Source of the DNA: Variovorax sp. OK212
Lineage (GTDB): Bacteria > Pseudomonadota > Gammaproteobacteria > Burkholderiales > Burkholderiaceae_C
Length of the DNA stretch: 64,000 nucleotides
Direction: 5' to 3'
Assembly: GCF_900112425.1 (NCBI RefSeq)
Contig: NZ_FOLP01000016.1
Location: forward strand, 101,518-165,517
Positions 52,577 to 59,987 of the stretch are shown here, piece by piece. Numbering within the stretch: position 1 is the first letter of the stretch; every line of letters begins with the position of its first letter. A program made the translations under genes and the position numbers. The notes beneath the pieces were generated by a model that saw nothing but the letters and a program-made list of their open reading frames with translations, ran no database searches and was not told where the DNA came from.

Positions 52577-52815
52577 CGCAGCCGAGCGCAGCAGCTCGAA
52601 AGCCGGTCGGTGCGCCCGCCTGGAAGAACGTGCCGTCGTGGTTCGTCTACAGCGACGGCGACGGCGACAAGAACATTCCGCCGGCCGCGCAGGCCTTCAT
52701 GGCCGAGCGCGCCAGGTCGGTGAAGACGGTGGTGGTCAAGGGTGCCTCGCACGTGGTGATGACCTCCAGGCCCGACATGGTCGCCAAGCTGATCGCCGAG
52801 GCCGCGAGCCGATAG
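52573..52815 (+). pseudogene. C-terminal remnant of a second alpha/beta hydrolase
   Basis: In another frame, immediately after the stop of the hydrolase above, comes a stretch reading PAWKNVPSWFVYSDGDGDKN, then PPAAQAFMAERA and VVVKGASHVVMTSRPDMV. This is the last third of a typical alpha/beta hydrolase, with the Asp and His of the triad but without the N-terminal half or the Ser nucleophile. It is not the end of the preceding protein, which is already complete. A deletion that joined two neighbouring hydrolase genes explains it best. GDGDGDK is a small internal repeat. Confidence 0.7.
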
Positions 52816-52914
52816 CCCAAGGCCCCGGCCAAAGCCTCGCGGCAGCGGCCACGCCGGGGCGGTAGTAGAGTTGCACGGTCTTCAACACGGCCTCCTGTCG
52901 CCAGGGAGCAAGAG

Positions 52915-54171
52915 ATCGACGCAACCGATACCCCTCCACGCTGCTGCATCGTCGGCGGCGGCCCGGCCGGCATGGTGCTCGGGCTGCTGCTCGCGCGTGC
53001 CGGCGTGAACGTGGTCGTGCTGGAGAAGCACACCGACTTCCTGCGCGACTTTCGCGGCGACACCGTGCACCCCTCCACGCTGGAGATCCTGCATGAGCTG
53101 GGCCTGCTCGACGCCTTCTTGCAGCGCCCGCACGATCGCATCGACGAGCTGCGCGCCACCTTCGAAGGCCGCGCCTTCCCCGTGGCCGACTTCACCCACC
53201 TGCCCTCGCACAGCAAGTTCCTCGTGCTGATGCCGCAGTGGGAGTTCCTGGACTTCATGTGCGACGAGGCGCGGCGCTACCCTGGCTTCGAACTGTGGAC
53301 CGACGCCGAAGCCATCGGCCTGCTGCAGGACAACGGCCGCGTCAACGGCGTGAAGGTGCGCCGCGGCGGCCGCACCGGCAAGCCGCAGGACCACGAGCTG
53401 CACGCCTCGCTGGTGGTGGCCGCCGACGGCCGGCATTCCACGCTGCGCGACGCGGCCGCGCTGCCGCACATCAGCTACGGCGCGCCCATCGACGTGCTGT
53501 GGATGCGCATTCCCAAGCAGCCCGGCGACCCCGATTCCACCGCCGGCCACATTGCCGGCGGCCGCTTCCTGGTGACGCTGAACCGTGGCGACTACTGGCA
53601 GTGCGCCTTCGTCATTCCGAAGGGCGGCCATGCGGCGCTGCAGGCGCGCGGCATCGAGGCGTTCCATGCCGAGCTCGCGCAGATCGCGCCCTTCCTGCGC
53701 GAGCGGCTGCCGCAGGCGCTGCCCGACTGGAAGGCGGTGAAGCTACTCGAAGTGACGGTCGACCGGCTCGAGTCGTGGGCCTGCAAGGGGCTGCTGTGCA
53801 TCGGTGACGCGGCGCACGCCATGTCGCCGGTGGGCGGTGTGGGCATCAACCTGGCCGTGCAGGACGCCGTGGCCGCCGCCAACCTGCTGGCACCGGCGCT
53901 GGCCGGCACGGCGACCGACAAGCAGATCGACACGCTGCTGCCGCAACTGCAGCGCCGCAGGGAATGGCCGGTGCGCGTGACGCAGGCGGCCCAGCGGCTG
54001 GTGCAAAACCGCGTGCTGGTGCCCGTGCTGGGCGGTGAGCTGTCGACCGTGCCGGGGCATGTGCCCTGGCCGCTGCGGCTGCTGTCGCGCTGGCCGCGGC
54101 TGCGCAGGCTGCCCGCGCGCGTGGTGGGCCTGGGTGTGCGGCCGGAGCACGTGCGGTCGCCTCGCGCCTGA
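52915..54171 (+). CDS. FAD-dependent aromatic monooxygenase (UbiH/PHBH type) with an ATC start
   Basis: A 418-residue flavoprotein hydroxylase if read from ATC at 52915. The FAD Rossmann motif IVGGGPAGMVLGLLLARAG begins about 9 codons in. The DG motif is VVAADGRHSTLRDAA and the GD motif CIGDAAHAMSPVGGVGINLA. Between the upstream in-frame stop at 52815 and 52972 there is no ATG, GTG or TTG, and a start at 52972 would delete the Gly-rich loop. ATC at 52915 has AGGGAG 6 bp upstream and fits the expected N-terminus. The gene is therefore either ATC-initiated, or a start-codon mutant. Substrate probably an aromatic acid or phenol. Confidence 0.75.
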   Translation: MDATDTPPRCCIVGGGPAGMVLGLLLARAGVNVVVLEKHTDFLRDFRGDTVHPSTLEILHELGLLDAFLQRPHDRIDELRATFEGRAFPVADFTHLPSHSKFLVLMPQWEFLDFMCDEARRYPGFELWTDAEAIGLLQDNGRVNGVKVRRGGRTGKPQDHELHASLVVAADGRHSTLRDAAALPHISYGAPIDVLWMRIPKQPGDPDSTAGHIAGGRFLVTLNRGDYWQCAFVIPKGGHAALQARGIEAFHAELAQIAPFLRERLPQALPDWKAVKLLEVTVDRLESWACKGLLCIGDAAHAMSPVGGVGINLAVQDAVAAANLLAPALAGTATDKQIDTLLPQLQRRREWPVRVTQAAQRLVQNRVLVPVLGGELSTVPGHVPWPLRLLSRWPRLRRLPARVVGLGVRPEHVRSPRA

Positions 54172-54272
54172 GCGCGGCTCTTTATGCTTTGTTTACGCGC
54201 AGGCGTGAACATTCGACGCCGTTTTGACGCACGGCTTTCCACACTCGGTGCTTCGCAAGACCAGAGTGATTC

Positions 54273-54419
54273 ATGGACATCGTGTGGTTGGCCGCTGTGG
54301 CGGCCGTGTGGGTTTTATCGGCCGAGGCGCTGGTGCGTTTCTACGGGCTCGATGCGCCGCTGAAGCGGGATCAAGCCGGAGGCAAGGCGGGGCACGCAGC
54401 GGGTGTGAGGCGGGTATGA
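54273..54419 (+). CDS. Possible 48-residue single-pass membrane protein
   Basis: The ATG at 54273 opens a 48-codon frame: MDIVWLAAVAAVWVLSAEAL gives one N-terminal hydrophobic segment, followed by RFYGLDAPLKRDQAGGKAGH, a charged tail. The shape is that of a small inner-membrane protein. No clear ribosome-binding site and no recognised family. It occupies the otherwise empty 54172-54443 gap. Confidence 0.35.
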   Translation: MDIVWLAAVAAVWVLSAEALVRFYGLDAPLKRDQAGGKAGHAAGVRRV

Positions 54420-54443
54420 GGCGGGCATGAATCGGGGTGCGGC

Positions 54444-54800
54444 ATGGCGTTGAACGCAACACTCTGGTACCGCGCCGCGGCCTGGGCCAGGCAGGCCCGC
54501 GCGCGGCCCGACATGACGCTGTGGTGGTCGTGCTGCGGCACGCCGTCGCTCGGCGCGCAAACGTCCATCGGACGGCATGGCGCGCGCGATGTGCTGGTGG
54601 CGTCATGCGCCCACTGCGGCGCCGAGTGGCTCAGCCAGTCGCAGGCGCAGAACCCGGGCGACTGGCGGCCGATGCAGCACGGCGGTGTTGCGGCGGCACG
54701 ACCGGCATGCGGGCCGGCCCGCACGCCGGCACATGCCATCGAAGACATCGAGGAGCGAGGCGCCTGGCGCCGGCGCAAGCGACGTGACGCGGAAGACTGA
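54444..54800 (+). CDS. Hypothetical protein with a CC...CxxC pattern
   Basis: A 118-residue Arg-rich open frame with WWSCCGTPSLGAQ and VLVASCAHCGAEWLSQS. Four Cys in two pairs about 30 residues apart might bind zinc. The C-terminus is highly basic (RRRKRRDAED). It converges on the gene ending at 54822. I do not recognise a family, and part of the frame might be a GC-rich chance reading. Confidence 0.4.
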   Translation: MALNATLWYRAAAWARQARARPDMTLWWSCCGTPSLGAQTSIGRHGARDVLVASCAHCGAEWLSQSQAQNPGDWRPMQHGGVAAARPACGPARTPAHAIEDIEERGAWRRRKRRDAED

Positions 54801-54821
54801 AGGGCGGTGCGCAGCGCCGTG

Positions 54822-55250
54822 TCAGGCCGATGCCACCGGCGCCCACTTCGTGTTCGCGGTGAAGCTGAAGCGCTGCTCCGCGCCGTCGTCGCCACGCCCG
54901 TAGCCGCGCAGCCTGAGGTGCGGATAGACGAACGACAGCGTCGTCGCATTGCTCGCGACCTTCGTCCACATGCGGTCGGCCGCGCGCACGACGCGCAGCA
55001 CGCTGCCCTCGTCGGTGTAGCTCTCCAGCGTGAAGTACGCCGAGTCCGGCGACCACGCATGGCCCCGGCCCCAATGGGCGCCCGGAATCGCGAGGCCGTC
55101 GAGCGTCACGCTGTTGAGGCTGTCGCTGTGCGGCTTCTCGGTTTCGTAGGTCCAGACCGTCGTGTGCGCGCCGTCGGGCGAGGCGATGCGTTCGCCGCTG
55201 TAGCCGATGTACAGAGGGCTGCCGTCGCCGGGCGCAACGCGCACGCTCAA
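54822..55250 (-). CDS. Hypothetical protein with beta-propeller-like strand motif
   Basis: A 142-residue protein. GDGSPLYIGYSGERIASPDG and the repeat-like WSPDSAYFTLESYTDEGSVL are reminiscent of a WD40/TolB-like strand, followed by LSFVYPHLRLRGYG. There is no signal peptide. Its ATG overlaps the stop of the NlpC/P60 gene (ATGA), so the pair forms an operon and the protein may act with that cell-wall enzyme. Function unknown. Confidence 0.6.
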   Translation of the reverse strand: MSVRVAPGDGSPLYIGYSGERIASPDGAHTTVWTYETEKPHSDSLNSVTLDGLAIPGAHWGRGHAWSPDSAYFTLESYTDEGSVLRVVRAADRMWTKVASNATTLSFVYPHLRLRGYGRGDDGAEQRFSFTANTKWAPVASA

Positions 55251-55780
55251 GGCCGGCGCGCCTGCGTCACCTGGCGCGACCAGTACACGCCGTCCAGCCT
55301 GTCGAGCCGCACTTCACCGCCCGTCGACGGCGCATGCACGAAGCGCCCGCCGCCCACGTAGATGCCCGCGTGCGACGGCGTGGAAGAACCGAAGAGCACC
55401 AGGTCGCCGGTGCGAAGCTCCGACATGGCCACGGGGCGGCCGAAGGCGGACATGCGCGCCACCGTGCGCGGCGGCACCTGCCCCACGCTGTGGACGTACA
55501 CGTAGCCGATGAGCCCGCTGCAGTCGAAGCCGCCGTCGGGCGTGTTGCCGCCGTAGCGGTACGGCGTGCCGACCAGGCCGAGCGCGTGGATGGCGATGCT
55601 GTTCGATTGCTCGTCGCTCAGCGGCGTGCTGCCGATCGAAGGACCTTGCCCCCGGCCCGAGCGTGGGCCGGGCGGGCTGGCGCAGCCGACCATCAGGATG
55701 CACAGCCCGATCGGGATCAGGCGAAGCAGCCAGCGCAGCGGTGTGCGGAAAGAACGGGAGAGCGCGAGTGCATGGAACAT
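55247..55780 (-). CDS. NlpC/P60 peptidoglycan endopeptidase, lipoprotein
   Basis: A 177-residue lipoprotein. The signal and lipobox are LIPIGLCILMVGC, with Cys as the acylated residue. The NlpC/P60 domain has ALGLVGTPYRYGGNTPDGGF, the nucleophile in DCSGLIGYVY, and the His residues in SHAGIYVG and FVHAPS. It cleaves peptide cross-links of murein in the periplasm. The start at 55780 gives a proper signal; an upstream in-frame Met at 55831 would add a charged, non-signal tail. Confidence 0.9.
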   Translation of the reverse strand: MFHALALSRSFRTPLRWLLRLIPIGLCILMVGCASPPGPRSGRGQGPSIGSTPLSDEQSNSIAIHALGLVGTPYRYGGNTPDGGFDCSGLIGYVYVHSVGQVPPRTVARMSAFGRPVAMSELRTGDLVLFGSSTPSHAGIYVGGGRFVHAPSTGGEVRLDRLDGVYWSRQVTQARRP

Positions 55781-55879
55781 GTCGGCGGGCGGGTCTTGTG
55801 GACGTGCCCTGACTCTAGCGCGAGTCGGCAATGGGGCCGATACGGCGGTATGAAGGTACCGGGGTAGGGAGGCGATGCC

Positions 55880-55906
55880 GGGGAAGGCGAGGAAGGCGGG
55901 GAAGGC
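55880..55906. repeat. Purine-rich 9-bp tandem repeat
   Basis: GGGGAAGGC, GAGGAAGGC and GGGGAAGGC lie head to tail in the NlpC/HU intergenic region. The G-runs could in principle form a G-quadruplex, but nothing else supports a function. Confidence 0.6.
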
Positions 55907-55973
55907 GGCACACCTTGCGCGTTCGGGGCTGCACGAGGAGCCCGACGCGCAAAGATGTGCGGGAGGAGGCGAG

Positions 55974-56261
55974 TTACTGCGCGGGAGCGACGTTCACGGC
56001 GTCCTTCAGCGCCTTGCCGGCGGTGAACTTGGGCGCCTTGCTGGCCTTGATGGTCATCGGCTCGCCGGTCGAGGGGTTGCGGCCGGTGCGTTCGGGGCGG
56101 CTGGCCACCGCGAACGTGCCGAAGCCGATCAGTTGCACCGTGTCGCCGCTGGCAAGAGCGCGCGAGAGGTTGTCGATGGCAGAGTCCAGCGCGCGAGCGG
56201 CGTCGACCTTGCTGAGGTTGGTGTCGTTGGCGATGGCGGCGATGAGTTCAGTCTTGTTCAA
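55974..56261 (-). CDS. hupB: HU-family DNA-binding protein
   Basis: A 95-residue histone-like protein: MNKTELIAAIANDTNLSKVD, VQLIGFGTFAVASRPERTGR and NPSTGEPMTIKASKAPKF. The Pro-containing DNA-intercalating arm is in place (RPERTGRNPSTGE). It compacts and bends DNA as a dimer. The gene is monocistronic. Several HU or IHF paralogues are usual in such genomes. Confidence 0.95.
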   Translation of the reverse strand: MNKTELIAAIANDTNLSKVDAARALDSAIDNLSRALASGDTVQLIGFGTFAVASRPERTGRNPSTGEPMTIKASKAPKFTAGKALKDAVNVAPAQ

Positions 56262-56527
56262 AGCAGGAATTTCTTTCTTCAGTCAAACGGTTGGGAAAAA
56301 TACAGTGTCGCTGGGCGCACCGGGCACGAACTTTAAACGCCCCGCCGGGGGATGGCGGCGCGCAGGCGTTTCAAAAGTGAAACATCGTGACCGATGACCG
56401 GGGTTGCGATGGTACGTGGCCCGCGCACCCCGGGCCGGAATCCGCGTGACAAAGCGCCAGATGCGCTGTGATCCATGCATGCGGGCATAAGTTCAAGGCA
56501 ATTCGGCTTGTGTAAGCTGCGCCGGCA

Positions 56528-56806
56528 ATGGCATGGCTGGAACGCATTCGACGCTGGCAATACACCAGGCGCACACGGCGTGCGGCATGTGAGCGCGCGC
56601 TAGCGGAATTCGCCCGCACGCACGACGATCCCGCCATGGGCGCGCACGTGCTTCGCGCCGATGCACGCGGCACCGTGGTGCGGGTGATGTACATGGCGGG
56701 GCACATTCCGCCCGAGCGCTGCTGGTACCTGGTGTCGATCGACAACGCCGCGGTTCGCATGCTGTCGTTCGACGATGTGAAATTGCTCGAGTCACCGTGG
56801 CGGTGA
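56528..56806 (+). CDS. Hypothetical protein
   Basis: A 92-residue protein. The N-terminal half is Arg-rich and helical (WLERIRRWQYTRRTRRAACE) and the second half looks like a small beta sheet (GTVVRVMYMAGHIPPERCW, YLVSIDNAAVRML). No known family is recognised. It converges on the gene at 56835 and is the first of a run of small hypotheticals to 59497. Confidence 0.55.
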   Translation: MAWLERIRRWQYTRRTRRAACERALAEFARTHDDPAMGAHVLRADARGTVVRVMYMAGHIPPERCWYLVSIDNAAVRMLSFDDVKLLESPWR

Positions 56807-56834
56807 TCGCCGGCCGAATGTCTTCGGCCGGCGT

Positions 56835-57071
56835 TCACTTGCGGCTCTCCTCGAGCAAGGTTTTCGCAGCGCTCGCCAGGTCGAACGCCAGGTCGACGAG
56901 GTGCATCCGCTGCTTGGCCGTGTCTTGCGTCCACGGCTTCGTGCTGTGGCTGATGCACCAGAGCAGCGAGTGCAGTTGCGTCAGCTTGGCTTCGGCCGCG
57001 TCGGCCGCGCTCAGCACGATGGTGTCCGCAGCGGGCCGGGTGCGGAGTCGGGTCGGTTCTTGTAGCGTCAT
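56835..57071 (-). CDS. Small helical hypothetical protein, paralogue of 59252-59497
   Basis: A 78-residue all-helical protein: AEAKLTQLHSLLWCISHST and LVDLAFDLASAAKTLLEESR. It shares the L-x2-L-x2-LL, W, R-x2-L and A-x-DLA-x2-A pattern with the protein at 59252-59497, in the same order and length, so the two are likely distant paralogues. Function unknown. Confidence 0.55.
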   Translation of the reverse strand: MTLQEPTRLRTRPAADTIVLSAADAAEAKLTQLHSLLWCISHSTKPWTQDTAKQRMHLVDLAFDLASAAKTLLEESRK

Positions 57072-57298
57072 TCTTGCAGTGCTCCCTTTGCAGATTGCGC
57101 GTGGCCGGATGCCGGCTCACACGGGCTCCGACTCTAGAGAAGGCAGGCCCGATGCAAACGGGAATTTGCGCTAGTAATTCTCGAATTGCGCGAGAACCAG
57201 CAGCCCCTTGCACAACGCGCCCTGCTCTCGCTTGCGCGATGAGCACATGTCGCCGCGACCGCAATAACATTCAGGCCATCTCAGTTGCCGGACCCCCC

Positions 57299-58159
57299 AT
57301 GTCGTTCCTGAAAAAACTCTTTGGCGCGCGCCCCTCGGCGCCACTGCAAGCCGTCAGCGTCGCCGCCTACGCGGAAGGCTATGCAACGCATGTTCGCCTC
57401 GCCCTGCCCGGCACGCAGGTGGAGGTCGAGCATGGCGCCACGCCCGGTCTCACGCGCGTGCACTGGACCTTTCCCGACGGCGGCAAGGTGAGCACGTTCC
57501 TGGGCAATGCGTATGCGCGCTACCTGCAGCAACCCGAGGCGATGAACGCACTCTTCGCCGAGCATCTGGCCGATGCACGGCGCACGCAGGAGGCCGACGA
57601 CAGCACGGAGCTGTCTCGCATCCTTCCCGTGCTGAAGACGACAGAGTGGGTGAGTGCTTCGCAGGCCCAGTTGGCGAGCAGCAACGCACCGGCGGACCAG
57701 TTCCCGGTGCTGGGCAAGCTCGCGGGATCGCTGGTGCTGGCCTACGTGGAAGACACGCCCGAGGCCATGCGCTACATCACGCCAAGCCGGCAGAAGCGCA
57801 TCGACACGGACTTCGCGGCGTTGAACGACACCGCGCTCGAGAACCTGAAAGCCTTTCTTCCTCAACTGCGCGTCGAGGGCGGCGGCGGCCGCTATGCGGC
57901 GCGGCTCGATCACAACTACGACGCGAGCATGGTCCTGGTCTTCGAGCATTGGCGCGACCGGCTGTCCGTGCCGGGCGACCCGGTGTTTGCCATCGCGGCG
58001 CGCGATGAACTGCTGATATGCGGCAGTGAAGACCACGAGTCGGTGGCGGCGTTGCGCGACATGGCCCGGGAGATTGCAGCGAAGTCCGCCTATGGGTTGA
58101 CGAGCGAATTGTTCGTCTGGCGTGACGGGCGGCTGCAGGTGCTGGCGGACGCCGGCTGA
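57299..58159 (+). CDS. DUF1444-like protein
   Basis: A 286-residue cytosolic protein. It begins MSFLKKLFGARPSAPLQAVS and contains LPVLKTTEWVSASQAQLASS, GSLVLAYVEDTPEAMRYITP and ELFVWRDGRLQVL. The layout resembles DUF1444/YtpQ-like proteins, whose function is unknown. The start at 57299 is chosen as the first ATG of the conserved part, with weak CCGGACCCCCC upstream. TTCTCG-N7-CGAGAA at 57178-57196 lies in its leader. Confidence 0.6.
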   Translation: MSFLKKLFGARPSAPLQAVSVAAYAEGYATHVRLALPGTQVEVEHGATPGLTRVHWTFPDGGKVSTFLGNAYARYLQQPEAMNALFAEHLADARRTQEADDSTELSRILPVLKTTEWVSASQAQLASSNAPADQFPVLGKLAGSLVLAYVEDTPEAMRYITPSRQKRIDTDFAALNDTALENLKAFLPQLRVEGGGGRYAARLDHNYDASMVLVFEHWRDRLSVPGDPVFAIAARDELLICGSEDHESVAALRDMAREIAAKSAYGLTSELFVWRDGRLQVLADAG

Positions 58160-58172
58160 AGAGGAGCCGGAG

Positions 58173-58532
58173 CTACCAGTCGATCGGTGCGTCGTCCATG
58201 TCGGTCATCACCACGGCCTTCAATGCGGCGGCAATCCCCGCGATTTTCCGGCGCTGCGCGTCGAGCGGATCGTCGAACGCCGCCACGTAGGCCGTCACCA
58301 GCTTGCCGCGCGCATAGCGCAGGAACGGCTGCCACTCGTCTTCGTGGAAGAACTCGGCATCTGCTTCGCCGAGTGCAAGCTGGATCTTCTCGCCCGTGCG
58401 CGGATTGACGGCAACGTACGGCTGCGCCCTCTCCCGCAGACCGGCGTCGGTCGAAAGAAGTTGCCGCCACTCCGCCAGCGAGATCCCGGCTTTGCCGGCA
58501 CCGCTGCGCTCGACGATCAAGTTCATTCCCAT
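58173..58532 (-). CDS. Hypothetical acidic protein
   Basis: A 119-residue protein: SLAEWRQLLSTDAGLRERAQ, VNPRTGEKIQLALGEADAEF, and a C-terminal helix ending MTDMDDAPIDW. The Asp/Glu-rich C-terminus and small size resemble immunity proteins of polymorphic toxin systems, but no toxin gene is in view. It lies 49 bp after the gene at 58582-58980 on the same strand, and the two may form a unit. Confidence 0.6.
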   Translation of the reverse strand: MGMNLIVERSGAGKAGISLAEWRQLLSTDAGLRERAQPYVAVNPRTGEKIQLALGEADAEFFHEDEWQPFLRYARGKLVTAYVAAFDDPLDAQRRKIAGIAAALKAVVMTDMDDAPIDW

Positions 58533-58581
58533 ACCCCAAACTCCGTCTCAAAAAAAAGCGGCTCGTCGCGCAGCATCGTCA

Positions 58582-58980
58582 TCAAAACCCGGGAGCAGCG
58601 CGCCAACGCACGGTGTCCGGATACGGTTCCTCGTTCATGAAGCTCAGAAAGATCTCCAGAACTGCATCTGCCGCGAACCACTCGTCGGCCTTGAGCGCAA
58701 CTTCGCCTGCACCGAACACCAACTGGGTCCCATCGGGAAAAACCGGGCTCGGCTTGCCGTGAAATGCCCGCCATCGCTTTGCGGTACCGGCATCGAATCG
58801 CTCCACCATGCAGGTCGCCTTGCCGCCTGCGACTTGAACATGGCTCCCGTCCGCACTCGCGAGCGACGCATACGAGTGCTTGCCTGCGCTCCAAAGCGCG
58901 CGCACTCGCTGCCGAACTTGTGCCTGCGTGGGTGCGTCGATTGCAACGAAGTTCTGCCCTTCCAGTCGCATCGTGTTCAT
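58582..58980 (-). CDS. Hypothetical protein, possibly immunity-like
   Basis: A 132-residue protein. MNTMRLEGQNFVAIDAPTQA, SYASLASADGSHVQVAGGKA, and LKADEWFAADAVLEIFLSFM describe an alpha/beta protein without transmembrane segments. The composition and context of short orphan genes are reminiscent of Imm1-type immunity proteins. It starts upstream of the acidic protein at 58173. No recognised catalytic motif. Confidence 0.6.
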   Translation of the reverse strand: MNTMRLEGQNFVAIDAPTQAQVRQRVRALWSAGKHSYASLASADGSHVQVAGGKATCMVERFDAGTAKRWRAFHGKPSPVFPDGTQLVFGAGEVALKADEWFAADAVLEIFLSFMNEEPYPDTVRWRAAPGF

Positions 58981-59151
58981 GGCGCAAAGGCCTGCAAGGC
59001 GCGAGCCACGTTCAACGGCTCTTGCCTGTCGCTGCCTGCTTCGGCACGGAACGCGAACTCGACGATGAGTTCAGGAGCGACAGGGGCGGTCATGCTGGCG
59101 ACTTTGCCATAGCTGGCTCGGCTGCGGTCGTGGTGCCGAGCTTGAAACCGC

Positions 59152-59193
59152 CGATGGGCAGGCAAGCCTTGCGGGCTTCGCGCCTGCCCATCG
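59152..59193 (-). terminator. Long hairpin, terminator-like, after the 59252 gene
   Basis: CGATGGGCAGGC and GCCTGCCCATCG form a perfect 12-bp stem across an 18-nt loop that itself contains AAGCC-TTGCG-GGCTT. Reading leftward it follows the stop of the gene at 59252-59497. No U-tract follows, so it may be an mRNA 3'-end stabiliser rather than an intrinsic terminator. Confidence 0.45.
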
Positions 59194-59198
59194 AGCGG

Positions 59199-59223
59199 AT
59201 CCCTTCTGATCGCACGAAGGGAT
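59199..59223 (-). terminator. Second hairpin after the 59252 gene
   Basis: ATCCCTTC-TGATCGCAC-GAAGGGAT has perfect 8-bp arms and lies between the gene at 59252 and the longer hairpin. GGGATTAAA is then repeated twice (59219-59236). Confidence 0.4.
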
Positions 59224-59251
59224 TAAAGGGATTAAAGGGGATGAAGCACCT

Positions 59252-59497
59252 CTAGCTTTTCGCGGCCCTCTGGAACAACGCCGCCGCGTCCTGCGCCAGG
59301 TCGGACGCGATCCAGAGCAGGCGGTCCCGGCGATCGGGGCCCACTTCTTCGAACCATCCGTTCATGTTGCCGTAGAAACTCAGCAGCAACGCGTTCAGTT
59401 GCTCCAGCCGGTTCTCCAGGAGGTCCCATGCATCCGATGGCGTGATTCCGTCGGGGGAAGTGGGGCCGGAAGCCCGGGCCATAATTCGTTCAGCCAT
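59252..59497 (-). CDS. Small helical hypothetical protein, paralogue of 56835-57071
   Basis: An 81-residue protein with two predicted helices: LLENRLEQLNALLLSFYGNM and WIASDLAQDAAALFQRAAKS. It aligns by eye over its C-terminal 55 residues with the protein at 56835-57071. GAAAGGCACACCAA precedes the ATG at 59497. Function unknown; size and shape suit a small regulatory or antitoxin-like protein, but there is no partner gene. Confidence 0.55.
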   Translation of the reverse strand: MAERIMARASGPTSPDGITPSDAWDLLENRLEQLNALLLSFYGNMNGWFEEVGPDRRDRLLWIASDLAQDAAALFQRAAKS

Positions 59498-59987
59498 TTG
59501 GTGTGCCTTTCTTAAGCGTTAGCACGTCACTTGGTCAGACGGTCAAGGTGTTTCCGCACTTTGGCCGTCGCCATTTTTGCCTCACGTTCGCGTCGCTGCC
59601 TGGTGCACCGACGGCCCGCCGTGAAGCGAAGCAGCTCATCTTTCCGTGGTCGTCTTGTGTGCTGCCTCCTGGCCCGTGTAGCGGGTTGTCTTGTTGCAAG
59701 GGCATTCACTTTAGATAAGACCGGTGGGGCGCGGCGGAAAAATTGTGCCCAGTAATTCTCGAACTCCGAGGGCAATTGCCGGGCGGTCTGGGCAGTACAC
59801 AAAGCCTGACAGTCGTCGCCAAAGCTGCTGCGCGGTTCGCGCAAATTGCACCGGCTCGGGACGACCTCGCGGTGACGGCTCTCGAACTCTCGAACCGCAC
59901 GGCAAACTGCTGTTCAAGCCCCGCCTCGCCGTTCGATGGCTTGCCAGTTAAGCTCGCGAGCACGCCCGGAGGCGGAGGAGACGAAAC
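59498..59987. other. Long intergenic region without a supported gene
   Basis: About 490 bp. A minus-strand open frame (59527-59844) and several plus-strand ones have poor codon quality and no convincing ribosome-binding site, so I do not call them. The segment is less GC-rich than its surroundings. It contains AGTAATTCTCGAA (59751-59763), also present at 57173-57185. It could hold a small RNA or gene remnants. Confidence 0.45.

Noticed and set aside
52510..52815. A 101-codon intact gene for a small hydrolase
   Set aside because: The first 20 codons are a shadow of the preceding gene and the rest lacks the hydrolase N-terminal half and nucleophile, so I call it a remnant.
55880..55906. G-quadruplex regulatory element
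   Set aside because: The G-runs are short and uneven and nothing else supports it; kept only as a repeat.
59527..59844. A 105-codon minus-strand gene
   Set aside because: Highly basic composition, no recognisable domain, no good ribosome-binding site, and rival frames of similar quality on the other strand.
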